Assembly (NCBI GenBank): GCA_020073305.1
Contig: JAIQFK010000029.1
Span: 1 to 64,000 of the forward strand
Source: Terriglobia bacterium
GTDB lineage: Bacteria; Acidobacteriota; Terriglobia; Bryobacterales; Bryobacteraceae
Direction: 5' to 3'
Length of the DNA: 64,000 nucleotides
A program made the translations under genes and the position numbers. The notes beneath the pieces are model-generated. The model searched no databases and was not told the origin of the DNA. It saw only the letters and a program-made list of their open reading frames with translations. Numbering within the stretch: position 1 is the stretch's first letter; every line of letters begins with the position of its first letter. This document shows positions 15,808 through 23,768 of this stretch, one piece after another.

Positions 15808-17227
15808 ACATGCCGGCGGTGAAGGTTTCCCAAGGATAGGAGTTCATGTCCTTGAGGGATTCCTTCTGCCAGGCGAATTCGGAATGCTTGCGCAAGTGCT
15901 CGGCGGCTTTGAAGTGAAGGCCGCAGGCGTGGCCGGCTGAGGCGGCGAGCGACAGCTTCTCTGCCATGGCGGAGTCGGTCACTTTGTTCTGGGCCGCGCC
16001 GGCGATGCCGTAAGGCTCCTGCCAGGGAAGCATGCCGCGAGCGGACAAATCGACGTGGCCGCACAGCGTCCGCTCGTCCGGTTCGATTTTTTTGTCGTAC
16101 GTATCATAGTGATCGGCGAGGAAACGCTCGGCCGCGGCGACGTCGATCCTGCCTTTATTCTCCGCCATCAACTGTTCCCAGCGTACGCGGCGCGCATTGG
16201 CGCTTTTCGAAGGGTCGCTCAAATTGAAATCGGTTTCTTCGCGCGCCATTTTCCCGCTGACCGGGAAATTCGATCCGACGAAGTAGCCGTCTTTGGTGCG
16301 CTGCAGGTTGACGTTCTTGAGGCCGAGCTCGAGATCGGCGATCTCGTTGGTCTTGCGGTCCGCCACCAGCCAGTTGTTGGCGTACCCGCCGTTATTGCCT
16401 TCGCTCATGATGCGGACGAAGTCGTCGATGGAGGCCGAATACTGCATGGCTTTGCGGCCGCGCACGAATTCGGGAACGCCGTTCGGATCCCAGCCGTGGA
16501 ACTGCGTGATGGTGGTTTCGGTGATCATCATACCGGCCGAGTTGACGCCGAAATCATCGCCGCTGTGAATGAATCCCGGGTAGCCGTCCATGATGAAGTG
16601 ATGGCCATGGGCAGGGACGACGTCGAAGATGATGGTCCAGCGCTCGCCGTCCAAGTACTGCGTCCAGGCGTTGTGGCCGATGACGACGCGGCCATCCTTG
16701 GTGTAGCTGCCGGTGGCCACGAAGGCGCTGCAGCGATCGGGCGCGGTGACCGACGGAGGCGACTGGATCTTGTGTTCCCGGTCGTACTCGTGCACATAGT
16801 ATTCCCATTCGAGCGCGGCGTTCAGCGCCACGATGTCCCACAGATCCACTTTCACGCCGTGCGCGTTGACGCCCTCAGTGATGCCTTTCAACTCGTCGCG
16901 ATATTCCTGCTCGATGTGAGGCCAGAGCATTTCCTGCGCGGTATGGCGGAAGAAGCCCCAGCTTTTGTGAATGTCGTGCGTCATCTCGAGCTGGATCACT
17001 TTGAAGCTGTCGCCGATTTCCGGCGCGAGCAGATAGCCGTGCTGGTATCCGATCTCGGCGGGCGTGCCCTCGAGGTGGACATATGTCCAGCCGCTCTTTT
17101 CGGGACGGCGCAACGCATTCTTCAGGCGAGGATCGGCCTGCGGCTCGCGGGAAGCGAGTAAGACCGCAACGAACAGCAAGGGCGGGGCCACCAGCAGCAG
17201 AGCGGTCTTCGTCGACGCACGGGGCAT
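15806..17227 (-). CDS. Exported C45-like Ntn hydrolase (phospholipase B / acyltransferase-like)
   Basis: A 473-residue protein. The start at 17227 follows GGAGGG 6 bases upstream; longer in-frame codons are spurious. Residues 1-28 (ALLLVAPPLLFVAVLLA) form a signal peptide or anchor. The motif DRCSAFVATGSYTKDGRVV is where C45/phospholipase B-like Ntn hydrolases self-process at a Cys nucleophile, and VVIGHN and GGYANNWLVADRKTNEI are family blocks further on. It is probably a periplasmic amidase or acyltransferase acting on a small amide. It is divergent from selD, with only 36 bases between. Confidence 0.85.
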   Translation of the reverse strand: MPRASTKTALLLVAPPLLFVAVLLASREPQADPRLKNALRRPEKSGWTYVHLEGTPAEIGYQHGYLLAPEIGDSFKVIQLEMTHDIHKSWGFFRHTAQEMLWPHIEQEYRDELKGITEGVNAHGVKVDLWDIVALNAALEWEYYVHEYDREHKIQSPPSVTAPDRCSAFVATGSYTKDGRVVIGHNAWTQYLDGERWTIIFDVVPAHGHHFIMDGYPGFIHSGDDFGVNSAGMMITETTITQFHGWDPNGVPEFVRGRKAMQYSASIDDFVRIMSEGNNGGYANNWLVADRKTNEIADLELGLKNVNLQRTKDGYFVGSNFPVSGKMAREETDFNLSDPSKSANARRVRWEQLMAENKGRIDVAAAERFLADHYDTYDKKIEPDERTLCGHVDLSARGMLPWQEPYGIAGAAQNKVTDSAMAEKLSLAASAGHACGLHFKAAEHLRKHSEFAWQKESLKDMNSYPWETFTAGM

Positions 17228-17263
17228 GAATTCCCTCCAGTGCCCTATTATAGTGGGGACAGT

Positions 17264-18286
17264 ATGGTCGCGCATAAGCTGACGGCGCACGTGAAAGCGG
17301 CGGGTTGAGCGTCCAAGCTGAGTCCAACGGTGTTGGACAAGGTACTGGCGGCGATTCCGCGCGTCACGAATGAAAACGTGCTGGTAGGGTTTGATACCGC
17401 CGACGATGCCGGTGTGTACAAGCTGACGGCGGAGCTTGCCCTGGTGCAGACGGTTGATTTCTTCACGCCGATTGTCGACGATCCTTACACCTTCGGCGCC
17501 ATCGCCGCGGCCAATGCACTGAGCGACGTGTATGCCATGGGCGGCAAACCGCTCTCCGCTCTTTCCATCCTGGCGTATCCGGCGAAGGGCGATCTGGACG
17601 ATCTCGGACAGATTTTGAAAGGCGGCGCAGACAAAATTCACGAATCGGGCTGCGTGATTCTGGGTGGACATAGCATCGCCGATGAGGAAGTGAAGTTCGG
17701 CTATGCCGTCACGGGGGCGGTGCACCCGGAGCGCTTCAAGGCGAACTCGGGGGCGAGGGTTGGAGACGCGCTGGTGTTTACGAAACGGCTGGGCACGGGA
17801 GTGATCACGACCGCGCTCAAACGCGAAATCGCGAGCGATGCACATGTGCAAGCGGCGATCGAATCCATGCTGATGCTGAACCGGGGCGCGTGCGAGGCGA
17901 TGCTCGAGTTCGAAGTTCATGGCTGCACCGATGTGACCGGCTTCGGATTGATCGGGCATGCGCGGGAGATGGCGATTGCGAGCGGCGTGACGGTTGAAAT
18001 CGACACGGCCGCGGTGCAGTTCCTGCCGGGAGCTGTCGATTACGCGCGCCAGGGCGCGTTGCCCGGCGGGTTGAAGAACAATCGCGAATTTGCCTCCTGC
18101 GTGGTGGAGATGGCGCGGAAGATTCCGGCTGAAATCGAGAGCCTGCTTTATGATCCGCAGACCTCGGGCGGATTGCTGATATCGATGACGGAAAAAGATG
18201 CAGGGCCGTTGGAGAAAAGGTTGCCGGGTGCGTACCGGATCGGGCGGGTGTTGGTGAAAGGTGCGAAGGCGATTCGATTAATTTGA
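17264..18286 (+). CDS. selD: Selenide, water dikinase, predicted selenocysteine-containing
   Basis: This enzyme makes selenophosphate from selenide and ATP for Sec-tRNA or selenouridine. The uninterrupted frame begins only at GTG 17330, but reading from ATG 17264 gives MVAHKLTAHVKAAG, a TGA at 17306-17308, then ASKLSP and on into LDKVLAAIPRVTNENVLVGF. In SelD this position is the catalytic Cys or Sec, three residues before the catalytic Lys; here the spacing is Sec15-x-x-K18. A perfect stem-loop follows the TGA at bacterial SECIS distance. The rest (DTADDAGVYKL, TVDFFTPIVDDP, the C-terminal DPQTSGGLL) is a complete SelD, 340 residues. It overlaps pyrF by one base. A true nonsense mutation is the alternative. 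Confidence 0.88.
17322..17338 (+). promoter_or_regulatory. Candidate bacterial SECIS stem-loop in selD
   Basis: GTCCAAC-GGT-GTTGGAC is a perfect 7-bp stem with a GGT loop. The loop G lies 21-22 bases after the TGA, inside the window known for bacterial SECIS elements, and a G/U loop agrees with SelB recognition. It overlaps codons 20-25, so it also encodes SPTVLD. Confidence 0.75.
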
Positions 18287-18987
18287 TGGCGGAACGGATG
18301 AATCCCATCATTGTGGCGCTGGACGTGGAGTCGGCGGAAGATGCGCGGGGGCTGGTGGCGCGGATCGGCTCCGAGGTGAACTTCTACAAAGTGGGCATGG
18401 AACTTTATGCGGCCGCGGGAATGGATTTCGTGCACGAACTGATAGACGGCGGCCGGGATGTCTTCCTCGATCTGAAGTTTTACGACATCGGCGAGACCGT
18501 GAAGCGGGCTGTCCGCCAAGTGGCGCGCACGGGCGTTCGCTTTCTCACGGTGCACGGCTCGAGCGCCGTGATGCGCGCGGCGGTGGAGGGGCGCGGTAAG
18601 TCGCCGCTCAAACTGCTTGCGGTCACGGTGCTGACCAGCTTCGATGAGCAGGACCTGGCCGATCTCGGCTATCGGTGCGCGCCGGCAGAACTGGTGGAAC
18701 TGCGCGTGCGGAAGGCGATGGAGGCGGGCATGGACGGCATTGTGGCGTCGCCCGTGGAAGCGCGTGCCATCCGCGCGCTCACGGGGACGCGGGCGATCCT
18801 GGTAACGCCGGGTGTGCGGTCGGCGGGAGCGGGCAAGGGCGATCAAAAGCGCGTGGCCACGCCCGCGGAAGCCATTCGAGACGGCGCCGATTATCTGGTC
18901 ATCGGCCGGCAGATTACCCGCGCGGCCGACCCTGCCGCCGCAGCTCGCGAAGTGCTGGATGAAATCCACGCAGTGACCCGCGCGTAG
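18286..18987 (+). CDS. pyrF: Orotidine 5'-phosphate decarboxylase
   Basis: This enzyme catalyses the last step of UMP synthesis, decarboxylating OMP. It is 233 residues, with the catalytic block DLKFYDIGETV (D-x-K-x-x-D type) at about 60-70, the substrate Lys near FYKVGMELY and the phosphate-binding end TPGVR...VIGRQITRA. The ATG at 18286 shares its A with the TGA of selD, so translation is coupled; ATG 18298 (MNPII) is an alternative that matches the usual family start. The association with selD looks like simple operon packing. Confidence 0.95.
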   Translation: MAERMNPIIVALDVESAEDARGLVARIGSEVNFYKVGMELYAAAGMDFVHELIDGGRDVFLDLKFYDIGETVKRAVRQVARTGVRFLTVHGSSAVMRAAVEGRGKSPLKLLAVTVLTSFDEQDLADLGYRCAPAELVELRVRKAMEAGMDGIVASPVEARAIRALTGTRAILVTPGVRSAGAGKGDQKRVATPAEAIRDGADYLVIGRQITRAADPAAAAREVLDEIHAVTRA

Positions 18988-18992
18988 GCTGC

Positions 18993-19583
18993 ATGGAAAC
19001 TGTCTTTCATATGATCTCGCAGTATGGCCTGATCGCGGTCTTCTGCCTCCTGGTGCTGGGAATTGTGGGGCTTCCGGTGCCTGACGAAACGCTGCTCACA
19101 TTTTCGGGATACCTGGTTTACAAAGGGCATTTTCACTTCTTGCCGACCGTTGCTTGCGCATTCGCCGGGAGCATTTGTGGAATCACGGTCAGCTACACGA
19201 TCGGCCGCACCGGCGGACTCTATCTGATCCACAAGTACGGGCCCTACGTGCGCCTTACACCAGAACGGCTGGCCAAGGTGCACCGGTGGTTCGAACGCAT
19301 GGGCCGGTGGGCGCTGTTCTTCGGATATTTCATGCCGGGCGTGCGGCATTTCACGGCGGTGGTGGCGGGCAGCTCCGAACTCGAACCGCACGTCTTCGCG
19401 GCGTTCGCTTACAGCGGCGGATTTCTCTGGGTGCTCACCTTCGTTTCGCTGGGCTATTTTCTAGGCGACCAGTGGTCGCGGATCGACCAGGAGATCCACG
19501 GTGTCCTGCTGTGGCTGACGCTGGCGATTGTGGCCGCCGGACTTTTGTATTGGTGGCTGCGGCGCCGGAAGGCCGCGGAGTAA
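18993..19583 (+). CDS. DedA-family membrane protein (VTT domain)
   Basis: A 196-residue integral membrane protein of the DedA/SNARE-associated family, implicated in undecaprenyl-phosphate or phospholipid translocation. Hydrophobic helices lie at about 8-30, 48-72, 130-155 and 165-188. The family motif of a Gly/Pro re-entrant region is visible in GLPVPDETLL, and GYFMPGVRHFTAVVAGSS carries the conserved F-x-P-x-x-R near the second half. It starts 5 bases after pyrF, third gene of the selD-pyrF-dedA run. A hairpin-rich repeat follows. Confidence 0.9.
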   Translation: METVFHMISQYGLIAVFCLLVLGIVGLPVPDETLLTFSGYLVYKGHFHFLPTVACAFAGSICGITVSYTIGRTGGLYLIHKYGPYVRLTPERLAKVHRWFERMGRWALFFGYFMPGVRHFTAVVAGSSELEPHVFAAFAYSGGFLWVLTFVSLGYFLGDQWSRIDQEIHGVLLWLTLAIVAAGLLYWWLRRRKAAE

Positions 19584-19604
19584 GCCGTTGCGTCGGAGAC
19601 TTTC

Positions 19605-19680
19605 GAAAAACGGCGCCGAGCGACCGACTCCCTTTGGTCGCGGCTCGGAAACTCGCTGACGACGCAGAGGGCCGTTTTTC
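19605..19680. repeat. Nested inverted repeat, terminator- or REP-like
   Basis: The outer arms GAAAAACGGC (19605-19614) and GCCGTTTTTC (19671-19680) are perfect complements. An inner hairpin, 19616-19648, pairs CCGAGC..GACC with GGTC..GCTCGG. The 12-mer GTCGCGGCTCGG (19637-19648) recurs in reverse at 36756-36767. It lies just behind dedA, so it may also terminate that transcript; the T5 in the right arm fits. Confidence 0.55.
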
Positions 19681-19688
19681 AACCGCCC

Positions 19689-19835
19689 CTAGAAATCCAC
19701 CGAATACCGCCGCATGCATTCGAGGCAGACGTAATGGCCTTGAACGGGCCGGGTGATTTTGTGATGCGTCCAACGGCACATGAAATTTCCGAGCCGCTGC
19801 AGGAAATTCGATTGGAAAGACACGTAACGCTTCAT
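19689..19835 (-). CDS. 48-residue Cys-containing small protein
   Basis: ATG at 19835 follows a strong AGGAGG with 7-base spacing; stop at 19689. The product starts MKRYVSFQSNF and has three cysteines, one in NFMCRWTHHK and a CxxC in YVCLECMRRYSVDF. With the two His of THHK this could be a small zinc ribbon. It has its own upstream space and is likely expressed. It is too short for ordinary gene finding. Function unknown; the ribosome binding site, the Cys spacing and lack of overlap with other genes are the evidence. Confidence 0.7.
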   Translation of the reverse strand: MKRYVSFQSNFLQRLGNFMCRWTHHKITRPVQGHYVCLECMRRYSVDF

Positions 19836-19979
19836 ACCCACACCTCCTGATTTCGGAAGGGTTTGCTTTCCCTGTTTCTAGAAGGTTAAAGGTTCAGGGC
19901 CCGAGTGGGCAATCCGGGAATGACCCGACCGCGATCTAAGCGTGGTGAAAAGACTGCGCTTACGCAAAAGGGCTAGTAC

Positions 19980-20687
19980 TCAGTTGGCGGCAGCGGACAT
20001 GGCCGCGCCCTGAGTTTCCTCGACAATGCGTCCGTCGAAGAGCCGGACCACGCGGTCGGCGATGCGCGCATAGCGAGGATCGTGGGTCACCATGCAGATG
20101 GTGGCGCCGGAGCGATGCAAATCCTGCAGCAGCTCCATGACGGCTTCGCCGTTGGCGGAATCCAGGTTGCCGGTGGGCTCGTCGGCGAGCAGGATGTTGG
20201 GATTGCCCACCAGCGCCCGCGCCACCGCGACACGCTGCTGCTGGCCGCCGGAAAGCTGCGAAGGATAGTGCTTCATGCGGTGCGACATGCCAACGCGTTC
20301 CAGGGCTTCCTGGACGTGCATCTTGCGCTCGCGCGACGGCATGTTGCGATAGGTGAGCGGGAGTTCGACATTCTCGTAGACGGTGAGGTCGCCAATCAAG
20401 TTGAAGGCCTGGAAAATGAAGCCGATTTCCCGGTTGCGGATGCGGGCGCGATCGCGCATATTGAGGGTCTCGACAGGCGTCTGGTTCAGGATGTACTTGC
20501 CGTCCGACGGCGTATCCAGCAGTCCCAGGATGGCCAGCAGAGTGGATTTGCCGCAACCTGAAGGTCCGGAGATGGAAATGTAATCGCCCCGGTTGATCTC
20601 CAGGTGGATCCCCGCCAGTGCGTGGGTATCCACTTCGTCGGTGGTGAAGACCTTAGTTACACCTTGTAGTTGTAGCAACGGTTCCAT
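19980..20687 (-). CDS. ABC transporter ATPase, LolD/MacB type
   Basis: A 235-residue ATP-binding subunit. The start at 20687 (MEPLLQLQGVTKVF) has GGAGG about 8 bases upstream. Walker A is SGPSGCGKST, the Q-loop lies in IFQAFNLIGDLTVYENVELPL, the signature is LSGGQQQR, Walker B is ILLADEPTGNLDS and the H-loop is MVTHD. The PTGNLDS form and length match the LolD/MacB/FtsE subgroup that works with FtsX-like permeases on lipoproteins or peptides. No permease is adjacent, so its partner is elsewhere. It is 73 bases behind the HEAT-protein operon and may be part of it. Confidence 0.92.
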   Translation of the reverse strand: MEPLLQLQGVTKVFTTDEVDTHALAGIHLEINRGDYISISGPSGCGKSTLLAILGLLDTPSDGKYILNQTPVETLNMRDRARIRNREIGFIFQAFNLIGDLTVYENVELPLTYRNMPSRERKMHVQEALERVGMSHRMKHYPSQLSGGQQQRVAVARALVGNPNILLADEPTGNLDSANGEAVMELLQDLHRSGATICMVTHDPRYARIADRVVRLFDGRIVEETQGAAMSAAAN

Positions 20688-20760
20688 CCAGTACCTCCAT
20701 TTGTCAGGATCTACGAATGCGTGGACGTAATTGTTCCCGAAAAAGTTCCGGGGGCGGGGT

Positions 20761-21831
20761 TCAACGCAACAAAATCTCCTCAAAAAACTGCACGGCCCGG
20801 GGATCTTGCGACTGGCCCAGCCAGAACATGGCCTGCTTGCGCACGGCGGGGTTCTTATTGCCACGGGCCACCTGAATCAACAGCGGCACGCCTTCGTCTG
20901 GCGGGAGCTGCTGGAGTGCGAAAACAGCCTTCTTCTTCACATCGGTATCGGGATCGGAATCGATGACTGCTGTAATCGCGGTTGCGGCCTTCTGCCCAGC
21001 CTTGTGCGCCAGCCAGAAGAGGGCTTGGCCGCGGACGTGGGTGCTGCGGTCATTCTTGGCTACTTCGATCATCGTGGCAACCGCTTCCGGCTCTGTGGTG
21101 ACGCTCAGGCCGAAGATGGCTTTTTCGCGCACATGCTCGCTAGGATCCTGAGCGACGATGCGGCGCAGAACCTCGTATCCACGGTGGGATCGTGCGCTGC
21201 CCAGCCAGAACGTGGCCTTCTCGCGCAGGGATTCGGGCTGACTCGGTGTAACAAGTGTTTCGAGCGCCTGGTCGGCGGCGGAGTCGGCATGCAGCGCAAT
21301 GGCGGCGATGGCGGGTTCGCTCCGGCGGTGACGGCCCTCGTCATCGGCCTCGTCGCGCGCGAACCGGGTCAGGAAAGTGACGCTTTCGGCGGCAGGTACG
21401 CCGGTGAGCCAGTGAAACGGCAACCCGCCGCCATCCAGCTCGCAGTCCGCCGAAAAGGTGCGGATGCGGTCGACGGCGCGGTTTTCAATCCGGAAGAGGA
21501 CGAAGATGTCGCCCCCGCCTTCGAGTTGAATGGGAGCCGGCGTGGCGCCCGAAACCGCCGCTCCGGCCCTGGCACCTTCAAGCGCGCAGCCGCGGCAGCA
21601 GCGGCTGCCGGCGCCGTCTTCGAACGAACTGTAACAGCACATCTGGTGCTGGCCGGGGATAGCGTGAACCGCGTAACCGATCCAAGCCGCGCCGTCATGG
21701 GCTGCGGCGATGGATTGAAACTCGCGCTCCAAGCCTGCAGCGACGGCGCGGGTATCGAATTTGGCGTTGGTGATCCGCGGCTGCTGGGCCCAAGCCAGGC
21801 CGGCCGCCGCCAGAAACAGAACGGCTCTCAT
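20761..21831 (-). CDS. Secreted HEAT-repeat protein
   Basis: A 356-residue protein with a signal peptide (residues 1-15, ending AWA). A Cys-rich patch lies at about 65-82 (MCCYSSFEDGAG, then RCCRGCALEG). HEAT-like repeats fill about 195-350, each around 31 residues, for example RGQALFWLAHKAG, VKKKAVFALQQLP and VRKQAMFWLGQSQ. HEAT repeats bind proteins, so it may be a periplasmic partner of the neighbouring factors. It is last of the tight run; its ATG overlaps the stop of the larger HEAT protein (ATGA, 21828-21831). Confidence 0.85.
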   Translation of the reverse strand: MRAVLFLAAAGLAWAQQPRITNAKFDTRAVAAGLEREFQSIAAAHDGAAWIGYAVHAIPGQHQMCCYSSFEDGAGSRCCRGCALEGARAGAAVSGATPAPIQLEGGGDIFVLFRIENRAVDRIRTFSADCELDGGGLPFHWLTGVPAAESVTFLTRFARDEADDEGRHRRSEPAIAAIALHADSAADQALETLVTPSQPESLREKATFWLGSARSHRGYEVLRRIVAQDPSEHVREKAIFGLSVTTEPEAVATMIEVAKNDRSTHVRGQALFWLAHKAGQKAATAITAVIDSDPDTDVKKKAVFALQQLPPDEGVPLLIQVARGNKNPAVRKQAMFWLGQSQDPRAVQFFEEILLR

Positions 21832-23444
21832 TTGTTTAACAGCTCCATCAGGTAATCCGTGCCCTCCTTCGATCCCATCACCGAAAGGTGCTGCACGATT
21901 TCCTTTTTCAGCGCGACATTGGTCTCTTTGCGCGCCAGCTCAACCAACGCGTGGCTGTTGCCCTGAACGAACAACGCATTAATGACCGCTTTGCGGATGC
22001 CCAGGTCCGACTCGTTCGCATACATGGAAACCAGCGCGGCACCGGTGTGCTCGGCGCCCATGGTGCCGAGGTGGTTAATGGCGTCACGACGCAATTCAGG
22101 CTCCTTGGCGGTGCGGGCGATCTCCAGCAGCCGGTCGGAAGCGCCACCCACAAAGAAAGCGTTCAGGAGCTGGCGCTTGACATCGAGCGACGGCTCCACC
22201 TGGTAGAGCTGCCAGAGTTCCGGCTGCGCGCCGAGAACACCCAACTGGTTGATGGCGACGCGGCGGAGTTCGGCATCCTTCTCGCTTTTGGCGGCAGTGA
22301 GAAGCTGGTCCTTCGCGCCCGCCACCATGAAGCTGTTCAGCACGGCGCGCCGCGCGGCCATGTCAGCGCTGGCGGCATAGATTTCGGCAAGTTCCTGGCG
22401 CGCGCCGAGCACACCCAACTGGTTAATCGCAGCACGTTGGAGATCAGGATTCTTCTCGCCTTTGGCGGCCGCCAACAGCTGGTCCTTGGCGCCCGCGATC
22501 ATGAAGCCGTTCAGCACGGCGCGTTTTACGGCCACATCATTCGCCGCACCATAAACCTCGCCCAGCTCCTTGCGTGCGCCCATCACGCCCAGATAGTTCA
22601 CGGCCTTCATCTGCAGGTCGGGATTGGAGCCGCCCTTGGCCACATCCACCACGAGCTGCCGCGCGCGCGACGAGCCGCTCTGCGTGAGAACGAACAGCGC
22701 CCGCTCTTTGACCTTGAGCGATTGCGAGCTGTGGAGCAGCTTCTCGAGCAGCGGAACGGCGCGATCGGGATCGGAGGCCATGAGGCCGTTCAAAGCCATG
22801 AGTTTCAAGTCTTCATCGCCGGCCGATTCTGGGCTGACCGGCTTGCCGGCTCCCTGGCGCACTTCCAGCTCGAGTGCTTTGGCGTCGTCCAGCCAGCGGC
22901 TGCTGGGATAACTCTTGCGCAGTTCGGCCAGCGAGGAAAGCGCCTCTTCGCGCCGGCCCAGTTTGTTCAGCGCGTAGGCCTTCCAATAGAGCGCTCCGTC
23001 AGCGCGCGAGCCGCCGCGGGCAGCCACTTCACTGAAGTCCGACAGAGCTTCGTCCCAGTGGCTCCGCTCGAGGCTGCGCTGGCCCCGCTCGTAGAGACGA
23101 TCACTCTCGTCCGAACGTGGCGGCCGGGGAGTTTGCAGCGCCAAGGCCATCGGGCCAAATTCCAACTGACTCGCGAGCGCAAACGAGGGTGGCAGCGGCG
23201 GAATGACGTCTGAGATTTCGCCACGGATGATGCCGCCTATGCCGCCCGGAATGCCGCCGGGCACACCGCCTGGCACACCGTTGATCACTCCGTCCAACGA
23301 TGGCGCAGACGGTTCGGGAGCGAGGCCCATGACCGGCCGTGGTGTGCCCGGCCCGGGCGGCAATGGCGCAAAATCCTGCGACCGCAGCGCCCCCGTACCC
23401 AGCGCAACCACGACAGCGAAACCCGTACTGATCAGTCTGTTCAT
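21828..23444 (-). CDS. Secreted HEAT/TPR-repeat protein
   Basis: A 538-residue protein. A signal peptide covers residues 1-22. A Pro/Gly-rich stretch holds a GGVPGGIPGGIGG run (about 55-72), then a TPR-like part (about 125-200, YERGQRSLERSHWDEALSD) and a long array of HEAT-like repeats of about 35 residues to the end (AVNYLGVMGARKELGEVYG, AINQLGVLGARQELAEIYA and so on, at least nine). The repeats are very regular, suggesting recent internal duplication. It overlaps both neighbours by 4 bases. It is probably an extracytoplasmic scaffold under control of the adjacent ECF sigma factor. Confidence 0.85.
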   Translation of the reverse strand: MNRLISTGFAVVVALGTGALRSQDFAPLPPGPGTPRPVMGLAPEPSAPSLDGVINGVPGGVPGGIPGGIGGIIRGEISDVIPPLPPSFALASQLEFGPMALALQTPRPPRSDESDRLYERGQRSLERSHWDEALSDFSEVAARGGSRADGALYWKAYALNKLGRREEALSSLAELRKSYPSSRWLDDAKALELEVRQGAGKPVSPESAGDEDLKLMALNGLMASDPDRAVPLLEKLLHSSQSLKVKERALFVLTQSGSSRARQLVVDVAKGGSNPDLQMKAVNYLGVMGARKELGEVYGAANDVAVKRAVLNGFMIAGAKDQLLAAAKGEKNPDLQRAAINQLGVLGARQELAEIYAASADMAARRAVLNSFMVAGAKDQLLTAAKSEKDAELRRVAINQLGVLGAQPELWQLYQVEPSLDVKRQLLNAFFVGGASDRLLEIARTAKEPELRRDAINHLGTMGAEHTGAALVSMYANESDLGIRKAVINALFVQGNSHALVELARKETNVALKKEIVQHLSVMGSKEGTDYLMELLNK

Positions 23445-23758
23445 CGGTCCTCCATTTCTTCTTGTTCAGCTTGCTCCTGCGCACGCTCCGCGGCCTCCTG
23501 GTCACGCTCCGCCGCATCCTGATCGCATTCCGCGAGTTCCTGGTCACGCTCCACTATCTCCTGATCGCGCTCCGCCATTTCCTGATCGCGGTCCACGGCC
23601 TGCTCCTCCATCTCGGCGGATGGATCATCGTCCGAGTCCGCATCTGCGCGCGACACACTGACGCTTTCCCGATTCGGCGCAGGCGTGGAAGCCTTCTGCG
23701 CCAGGATCAGACCGCCGATCCCAGCCGCTACAAACGTCAGAGTCGCGAACGTCTTCAT
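23441..23758 (-). CDS. Secreted heptad-repeat acidic protein
   Basis: A 105-residue protein. The start at 23758 (MKTFATLTFVAAGIGGLILA) is preceded by GGAGGAG. The first 20 residues are a signal peptide or anchor. After a Ser/Asp-rich linker the C-terminal half is a run of seven-residue units of the type AERDQEI/VERDQEL/AECDQDA. This is an ideal single, highly charged alpha helix or coiled coil encoded by a 21-bp tandem repeat. It lies 10 bases after the anti-sigma gene and overlaps the HEAT gene by 4. Charged helices of this kind often act as periplasmic rods or spacers. Function unknown. Confidence 0.75.
   Translation of the reverse strand: MKTFATLTFVAAGIGGLILAQKASTPAPNRESVSVSRADADSDDDPSAEMEEQAVDRDQEMAERDQEIVERDQELAECDQDAAERDQEAAERAQEQAEQEEMEDR
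23475..23600 (-). repeat. 21-bp tandem repeat, about six units
   Basis: Units starting TCCTG on the plus strand recur exactly every 21 bases from 23475 (23475, 23496, 23517, 23538, 23559, 23580), for example TCCTGATCGCGCTCCGCCAT. Because 21 is a multiple of 3 the unit count can change without a frameshift, so length may vary between strains. Confidence 0.85.
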
Positions 23759-23768
23759 TTCTCCTCCA

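Noticed and set aside
15806-17959. A 717-residue reading of the C45 hydrolase gene extending to 17959
   Set aside because: The extension is antisense to selD and has no homology; the signal peptide and GGAGGG point to the start at 17227.
17330-18286. selD starting at GTG 17330
   Set aside because: It would lack the catalytic Sec/Cys and Lys; the upstream in-frame TGA and stem-loop explain the apparent truncation.
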